Source: Euglena gracilis (lineage: Eukaryota > Euglenida > Euglenophyceae > Euglenales). From it: 64,000 nt of DNA. The stretch covers positions 1,178,001-1,242,000 of the forward strand of contig CP154954.1 of the NCBI GenBank assembly GCA_039621445.1. Direction: 5' to 3'. Below, piece by piece: positions 57,883 to 64,000 of the stretch (its first letter is position 1; every line of letters starts with the position of its first letter). The notes beneath the pieces were generated by a model, which did not search any database, was not told where the DNA came from, and worked only from the letters and a program-made list of their open reading frames with translations. The translations under genes were made by a program, and so were the position numbers.

Positions 57883-58170
57883 GATTATTAACCCTGATTT
57901 ATTAATTATTAAAGTACTTTATGGTTAAATTCCGTAACGTTTATTGTAATCCAAAGAACCACACAAACTGCTTTCTATTTAGCTATGTGTGTGGCTAATG
58001 CATACGTAATTTCTTAAAGGGTAAAAAGGAAGTGAACCCATTGCCGAGGAAATGCTTAGATTCGATTCTATTGCTCAATCAGGTTGTATCCATCCATAAT
58101 CCATCCATACGTCAAGTCCGGATGGAAGAACTGGTTGGTTATTTCTGCCAGATAAAAGATGTTTACTTTC
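57883..58170 (+). pseudogene. Decayed relative of the 223-codon gene
   Basis: On the forward strand, short stretches match the 223-residue protein in order: INPD (against FNPD), TLWLNSVTFIVIQR (TLWLTPRTFIVMKR), QTAFYLAMCVANAY (QTGFYLSMCVANAY), then in another frame EEMLRFDSIAQSG (NDMLQFNPTLQTG) and SSPDG. Stops and frame changes break it. It begins 13 bp after the right 103-bp repeat and lies on the strand opposite to the intact gene. Confidence 0.7.
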
Positions 58171-59728
58171 CAAGATAATATTTTAAGGTTTAAGATTTCA
58201 AGATAAACAAAGTTTATAAGTGTTAGTTAATTATTACAGTTCATTATCAGAGATAGGTTTTTCAGAAAAATGATATAATGAAAAAATAGAAGATGTTTAG
58301 AGCTAACAATATTTTTACATGAGTTACATATTTAATGTAATATAAAATTGTATGTTTCGTAGGATTTTACTTAGAAACAAACAGAAATGTCTAGATATAT
58401 ATATAGAGTTTTTCTCAATTTCTATTATTCTTGTTCTTATTCAATGTTAGATTATTATTCGTGATGATAGATTATCTTACTTATTATTATTATTCCTGTA
58501 ATCACTTATGCTATTATTCTTCTGAAACGTCATATTCAAGTTACTTAATATATAATTATGGTAGACTAAATGATTGTACTCTAAAAGTTCGATCTCATTT
58601 TTTATGAATAAATACAATACTAAAAATTAATTGTAAGGTATTAAATATTAATAATATTTTGTAACTACTTTTGATTTATTCATCTGTACTTCTTGTAATA
58701 CTTCTTTATATCAAAAATGTGGGTAAATTATTTGTATTAGTTTAATCGGCAAAAAGCTTTGTTAAACAAAATTTTGCTTGTTGCTGGAAATTAAAATTTT
58801 ACGAAAATGACAATGATTACACTATTTGTGATAATAGTTTATTACTAAATATGTATATTTATACTAATATTATTTCAAAAATAGGTAATAATAATAGATT
58901 ATTTAAGATTTAAAATAATCTATATAAATACTTTATAGTAGTTATTATGTATTAAACGCGTTTTTATTATTTTTTACTGTCACTAAAATTTTTCAAGAAG
59001 CTATTAAAATTTTAAAAGTGTTATAATTTATATATTTTTAAAAATAAATTTTTGTATATATATAATTCTGTTGTACACTTTTTTGTAATAAAGTTTGTAA
59101 ATTCCAGAAAATTATATGTTTTAGAATATTTTATTTTTATTCAATTATTATTCTATGATATTTTTTATACACCCAGATAGTTTTATCTTGTTAACTCATC
59201 AATACTCATCAATATAGTAAACAATAAAAATTTTGAAAACAATGTGAATCATGTTCGTTTCAAAAGTAATCCAAGTCATTAAAATTATTACTTTGCAAGA
59301 GAATTTATGATTTGAAATTAGATTCATTTTAAAAATCAAAATTTTGAATTAATTTAATTTCCTTTTATCCATAAATAGTAATTTAAAATTCAAAATTAGC
59401 TTTTCTAATGTTTTTTGCTTAAACCTATAAGTTTGTCTTTAAGAAGTAAATCTAGTTCACATTTTACTTTTTCTTTTTAGTTTCATAATTTTTCAAAGTC
59501 TATATTATTATTTTAACTAATAATAAAATTTTTACATAATTATGTAAAAAACAAAAAATCAATATCAACTATTGTTTTGTAAGATTTCAATCTACGACAT
59601 CACGTTTTGGGTACTTTCCATTATTCAAATTTTGTTATAAATTTAACATTTTTCAAAATAAAAGACGTTGATTTTAATCTAGATATATATTGCAACTTTT
59701 TTATTAACGTTTTTTATTTCGAGAGTTT
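58171..59728. other. AT-rich stretch without recognised genes
   Basis: About 1.5 kb, very AT-rich. I see no protein gene, tRNA or clear repeat. The forward frame 59607-59867 only overlaps trnL antisense and is chance. Confidence 0.5.
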
Positions 59729-59807
59729 TACCTTCGACCGGACTCGAACCGGCAAGCTTATGCATGTGATTTTGAATCACACGTGTTTACCATTTCACCA
59801 CGAAGGA
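59729..59807 (-). tRNA. trnL-CAA: tRNA-Leu(CAA)
   Basis: A class II tRNA with a long variable arm: GTGAAATGGTAAACAC in the D arm, anticodon stem-loop TGTGATTCAAAATCACA (anticodon CAA), T arm CCGGTTCGAGTCCGG, acceptor strands TCCTTCG and CGAAGG. The first acceptor pair looks like T-T, so the outer end is uncertain by a base. Close match to the plastid trnL-CAA pattern. It lies 81 bp after chlI on the same strand. Confidence 0.9.
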
Positions 59808-59888
59808 AGAATATTTTTAACATTTTTAATGTATTTTCTGAAATACTTCTCAGAAAATGTAAATTAGTTTTCTTGTTTTAGCTATTTT

Positions 59889-61267
59889 TTAGTAATTGAA
59901 CACTTTTTTAAAGGTTTCTTGCACTTTATATCCCGAATCTATTGATTCTAAAGGGTCTTTACGTAATCGATGTCGTAAACAAAGCGTAATTACAGTGAAA
60001 ATGTCTTTAGGTGTTACTTCTGTGCGATCTTCAAATGCTACTAATGCTTTTGCTGCACGACTTGTTACCATATCTCCTCTTAGTCCATCAACATTTAGTT
60101 CAGAACAGATTTGTGATATTTTTTCTAAAAGTTCGTATTTTATTATTATGTTTTTTAATTTTTTTCTTGCATTTATAATTTTTTCCATTAGTTTATTTTG
60201 TTCTTCCTTATATTTTTCTTTGAACTCTTTAGGGCTTTTTTCAAATAGTTCTCGTTGTTGTACTATTTTTACACGAAGCGCTGGTTCCTTTAGTGTTTTA
60301 ATTTGTGCATGCATTCCGAATCTATCTAGTAATTGTGGTCTAAGTTCTCCTTCTTCAGGATTTCCTGATCCTACTAGTATAAATCTTGCAGGATGGCAAA
60401 TCGAAACTCCTTCTCTTTCTACCGTGTTCCATCCTGAAGCAGCGGAATCTAATAAAACGTCAACTAAATGGTCATCTAATAAGTTAACTTCATCAACGTA
60501 CAATATTCCTCTATTTGCTTGTGCTAGTAGACCAGGTTCGAATGCTTTTTTTCCTTCGGATATTGCTTTTTCTATATCTATTGTTCCACAAACACGATCT
60601 TCAGTTGCACCTAATGGTAAATCAACCATAGGTGTTTTAACTTGAATTATCGATACTTTTTCGTTTTTTTTTATTTTTTCTAGAACGTCATCTGACATTA
60701 ATTCTGTATCATATGGATCAGAATTATATGGGTCGTTTTCTATTACATCAATAGGTGGTAGTAAGTCAACAAGCGCTCTAACTATTGTTGACTTTCCTGT
60801 TCCTCTATCACCCATTATCATAACACCTCCTATTTTTGGATCTATTACATTTAAGATTAATGATAATTTCATAAAACTAAATTTTATTTGTTTTCAAACT
60901 ATACGTGGTTTATCCTTTTAGCTTTGTTTTTTATTTATAAATTGTTATTTTATGTTCTTTTGGATTTTCTATAGTTTTCCAAACTGCTTCCAATTAGCTA
61001 CAATAAATTTTAATAATTTACAAAATTTTTTTAGTTGTGTTGAAAATTCAGTATTTTATTTGCCAATTTGTTTTATTTTTTATTTATTAATTGTAGTTTA
61101 GAGGGTAGTAATTATTTTTAATAATAATAATTATTATTTTTTAAATTTATAATATTATTTTATTAAGTTTTTTATTTGAATGTGCAATGTGTTTAGCCAC
61201 ACATCTCTTCTTGTCCAACAATAGAAGTAAAAGGAAATACAGGCCTTTCGTTAGTTTTTTTATTCAT
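59889..61267 (-). CDS. chlI: Magnesium chelatase ATPase subunit I, two exons
   Basis: ChlI is the AAA+ subunit that drives magnesium insertion into protoporphyrin IX for chlorophyll synthesis. Exon 1 is 61203-61267 ([20 protein letters not shown]), exon 2 is 59889-60870. Joined across the GTGTGG intron they give 348 codons, a normal family length; the ATG at 60872 is only the splice-junction Met. Visible motifs: Walker [10 protein letters not shown] (about residues 42-50), Walker [12 protein letters not shown] (about 140-150), [19 protein letters not shown] (sensor and arginine-finger region), [19 protein letters not shown] (sensor 2). All key residues are present. It is transcribed away from psbD, with a 138-bp divergent promoter region between them. 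Confidence 0.95.
60871..61202 (-). other. Intron in chlI, 332 nt
   Basis: Begins GTGTGGCT directly after the split Met codon and ends TTTAGTTTTAT, an ending similar to the psbD intron before 63143. The size suggests a small group II intron. A domain V-like hairpin near 60895-60925 is weak. Confidence 0.75.
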
Positions 61268-61405
61268 AGTAAATTGATAGATTGTTATGCAATATTTTTT
61301 GCTTGTGTTCCCTTTTTTAGTATATAAATAGGGGATCTTAATACCTAAAATTAGCTCTTTAGTTAATATTAGAGATTACTTATTTTATATTACAAAATAT
61401 TATTT
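61268..61405. promoter_or_regulatory. Divergent promoter region between chlI and psbD
   Basis: 138 bp between two divergently transcribed genes. TATAAATA near 61322-61329 could serve as a -10-like element for psbD, but no clear -35 partner or ribosome binding site is seen. Confidence 0.35.
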
Positions 61406-63907
61406 ATGACTTTTACAGATTTAAATACTGAAAATAAAAACGGTTGGTTCGACGTAGCAGAAAAAAAAAAAAAAAAAGACAGATTTATTTTTATTGGTTG
61501 GTCTGGATTGCTGTTATTTCCTTGTTCATATCTTGCTTTAGGTGGATGGTTAACGGGAATTACATTTGTTACTTCATGGTATACACATGGATTAGCTAGC
61601 TCTTTCCTTGAAGGTTGCAATGCTTTGACAGCAGCAGTTTCAACACCTGTGTGCTAAAAGATTTTCCTTAAAGTTGAAAATTTATTATATAATTTTACTA
61701 TTATTACTTAATTAATTATTTTTTATAAATTTATAATTTATTGTTACAAAAAAATTTTTTATTTTCGTTATGTTTATCATTAATGAGGTGTTTAATAATT
61801 GTTATTTTATTAAAAGTTGTTTCATACTTCTTAAGGAAAATTTTAGACTGTTTATCATTTTTTCTTGTTAAATTATTACGTACAATGTTTGTTTGGTTAG
61901 CAATGAAATTAAAACTTAATAAATAAGACTATTAATACATTAATTATGTTTATTACAATTAGTTTCTAGAATAGTAAAATAAACAGGGGTTTAATTTTTT
62001 TTACTTTTTATTTTATGATTTTTGGTTTTTAGTCAGATGATATGATTAATATGTGCGATTCGTTTATTGATTTACTAGTGAAAATTATAAAATATTTTTA
62101 ATAATTGTTAATCATTAGTTTAAATTATTGAATTTTAGGAAATTTTTATTTATTAAAATATGTTCAAATATTTAACTAAAATATACGGTTTTAAGTCCAA
62201 GTTTTTTTTGATTTAATATTGTTTTTTTTTTGATGCAAGTTAAATTTTAGAATTTTATAAGATTGTTAAGGTAATATTATTTATTAGAATAGTTTTCAAT
62301 TTATTATTAAATCTATCATGACATATTTGAAGGTAATTTTTTAATATCAGGAGTTTTTGTTTTAAAATAAATTTTTAAAGTTTTGAATTTTTAAACCTTG
62401 ATAGAGTAACTATTTTTATAACTTGAAAAACTTTAAAAAAACGAAGCAATTATTTTTTAATTTTTGGGATAGTTTATAATAATTAATTCTTTTTTGAAAG
62501 ATTTCAATGTAATGTTTTGTACTTTTTATATTTTCAATTTAGTAAATTTTACTTTTATTACAAGTATGTATAAAGTTAAATATTTTTACTTTTTACAATA
62601 ATGGTTGTTCTTCTTATACTTGAGGAGCTGTATGATTGGCATATCATGTACAGTTTTGTATGAAAGGCTTTTAGTTCTATTCTTTCCAGATCTGGTTTAA
62701 GGAAAGATTTTTGCTATCTTTTTTAGTCAGAAAAATCTATTCTTTCCAAATAGTATGGGTCATTCTTTATTATTGCTTGTGTGTCTTTACAATGTAATTT
62801 TTTACTTATTATTTTTAGTTTTTTATGTAAAAATTTTTATTTCTTTTTTATATTTTTGTAGTTCTTATTTATTTGCATATAATATGATTTATTTTATAAA
62901 AGTTAAGCATCTTTCATTTATTTTATTAATTTGATTCCTTTTAATAAAAATTTTTAAATTTCATATTTTTATTGTGCTGAAAATAATTATGAGAAAAAAT
63001 TTAACTTTTTCATGTTTTTTAAGATTTTTATGTTTTTATAATCGTTTTATAAAAAAGCTTTTTTATAATTTAAAAGCTTTATACAATTATTAGATTGTAA
63101 GTAAAGTTTGTAAACAAGTATATTAGTATTATTTAGTTTTATTGGGGTCCTGAAGCACAGTGGGATTTTACTCGTTGGTTGCAAATAGGAGGACTATGGC
63201 CATTTATTGCTCTTCATGGTGCTTTTGGGTGTGTGGTTCGTTTATTTTATATATTCTAATTATTAGTGGAATATGTTGTTTTTTATTTAATAAATTGTGT
63301 ATGAAAATTTTTATTGTTATGGTAATTTCATTTTTTACAAAAAAGTATTTTATTTTAATTTCTATCTTTCGTTTTGAATTGTAATTTTTTACATGCATTA
63401 TTTAAGTTAAAAATATATTTACTTTTATTAATCGAGAGCAGTTTCCTTATAGGTAGTATAAGTAATCAAGAATAGATTAACAAAATATTTTTTCCTTATC
63501 GTTAAGTGTTGGTTTGAATGTTTAAAAATTTTTTTGTGCGTTAAAAAAAATTTTTTTTAGTTTCGGCAAAAAAGTATGTTCTAAAAAATGTAAAAATTTA
63601 ATAAAAATAACGAAATAAATATAGATTAAGGATGCTTTAATTTATTGAATGCAGAATTAGTTTTGCTTTTTTAGAAGTGTTTATTCTTTATTTTTATTTG
63701 AAGCGCAATTATGAACCAGCTATGTAATTTCCTAATTCTCATTTTTTCAATATAATTGAGTAGTCGTATGGCATTAAAATGTCAAGTACGTTTTCGAATG
63801 AAGAATTTTTACTTTTGTAAAATATTTATTCTTTCTGATAGGCTTTATGTTGCGTCAGTTTGAAATTGCAAAGGCTGTGCAAATTCGACCTTATAATGCT
63901 ATAGCTT
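61406..63907 (+). CDS. psbD: Photosystem II D2 protein, 5' exons (continues beyond window)
   Basis: D2 is one of the two reaction-centre proteins of photosystem II in the thylakoid membrane. Exon 1: 61406-61648 (to AAVSTP, before GTGTGC), with [20 protein letters not shown] and [16 protein letters not shown]. Exon 2: about 62746-62778 ([10 protein letters not shown], before GTGTGTC). Exon 3: 63143-63228 ([19 protein letters not shown] to HGAFG, before GTGTGTGG). Exon 4: 63834-63907 ([20 protein letters not shown] to NAIA, before GTGTGATT). The gene continues past the window. In exon 1 a 17-A run encodes KKKKK where D2 proteins normally have a conserved DWLRR-like stretch. The join between exons 1 and 2 leaves one residue (the usual Ala after STP) unaccounted for. 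Confidence 0.93.
61649..62745 (+). other. First psbD intron (group II, possibly a twintron)
   Basis: Starts GTGTGC. A strong domain V hairpin lies at 62624-62656 (GAGCTGTATGATTGG ... CATGTACAGTTTTG). TCTATTCTTTCCA occurs both at about 62678-62690 and at about 62737-62749, giving two candidate 3' ends about 59 nt apart. The forward frame at 61741-61926 inside it is probably chance. Confidence 0.7.
62779..63142 (+). other. Second psbD intron
   Basis: 364 nt, begins GTGTGTC and ends TTAGTTTTAT before the TGG codon of exon 3. Domain V not clearly seen. Confidence 0.6.
63229..63833 (+). other. Third psbD intron (group II)
   Basis: 605 nt, begins GTGTGTGG, with a domain V hairpin at 63758-63796 (AGTCGTATGGCA ... 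TGTCAAGTACGTTTTC) and a domain VI-like stem before exon 4. It shares 17 identical bases in domain V with the second rpoC2 intron. No maturase seen; the frames at 63160-63398 overlap exon 3 or are chance. Confidence 0.75.
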
Positions 63908-64000
63908 GTGTGATTTGTTGATTAAGATTAAAATTATTATTAATTAAATTACTTAAGAATAATTGAATCTTGCATATATTTTATGTAATTCTTTTTATTG
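63908..64000 (+). other. Start of a fourth psbD intron
   Basis: Begins GTGTGATTTG one base into the codon after NAIA and runs to the window end. Confidence 0.65.

Noticed and set aside
56764-57884. Long YIL/IYI repeat frames on both strands across the minisatellite
   Set aside because: The 54-bp unit is a multiple of three and lacks stops, so every frame stays open. There is no sign of selection on codons.
59896-60645. 249-codon frame antisense to chlI
   Set aside because: It overlaps a clear chlI gene with all AAA+ motifs; its sequence is explained by the opposite strand.

Overview
The window reads as plastid DNA of a euglenophyte, most like Euglena gracilis. The grounds are: 16S-trnI(GAU)-trnA(UGC)-23S-5S operons repeated head to tail; 16S leaders carrying relic tRNA-Ile and tRNA-Trp sequences; AT-rich rpoB, rpoC1, rpoC2, chlI and psbD cut into short exons by introns that mostly begin GTGYG; group II domain V hairpins; and a 54-bp AT-rich tandem repeat beside the rRNA region. 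Species is not proven, and I had only the sequence to work from.

Layout. 1-7840 (+): the end of one rRNA operon, then a complete one. 8483-10959: a 2.48-kb run of almost pure G. 12032-22260 (+): rpoB, rpoC1 and a truncated rpoC2. Near 22360 the sequence folds back on itself: 22450-32687 (-) is the same rpo cluster reversed, without the G run and with fewer frame errors. 34084-50741 (-): three rRNA operons, A to C. The fold-back therefore mirrors everything from 1 to about 44000. The palindrome tip inside rpoC2, the G run, the noisy duplicated flank beside it and the arm-specific frameshifts all suggest an assembly or fold-back-read artefact on the left side. A real head-to-head dimer is not excluded. 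The right (-) arm is the better guide to the genes.

50777-57870: an accessory segment bracketed by two identical 103-bp direct repeats that contain the 3' half of a tRNA-Trp relic. It holds a broken rolling-circle Rep gene of the geminivirus/algal-plasmid type (HUH endonuclease, middle region and helicase remnants), an open 351-codon frame with a faint Rep-like layout, a 0.91-kb tandemly repeated module carrying truncated copies of that gene's start and tRNA-like relics, a 115-codon derivative, an unrecognised 223-codon gene, and the 54-bp minisatellite. A decayed copy of the 223-codon gene lies just outside the right-hand direct repeat, on the other strand. This looks like one or more plasmid-like replicons captured in the plastid genome next to the rRNA operons, and it is the most interesting part of the window.

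59729-63907: conventional plastid genes: trnL(CAA), chlI (two exons, magnesium chelatase subunit I) and, divergently, the first four recognised exons of psbD (photosystem II D2), which runs off the window end. Together the genes give plastid transcription (rpo), translation (rRNA, tRNA), chlorophyll synthesis and photosynthesis, so the plastid is photosynthetic.
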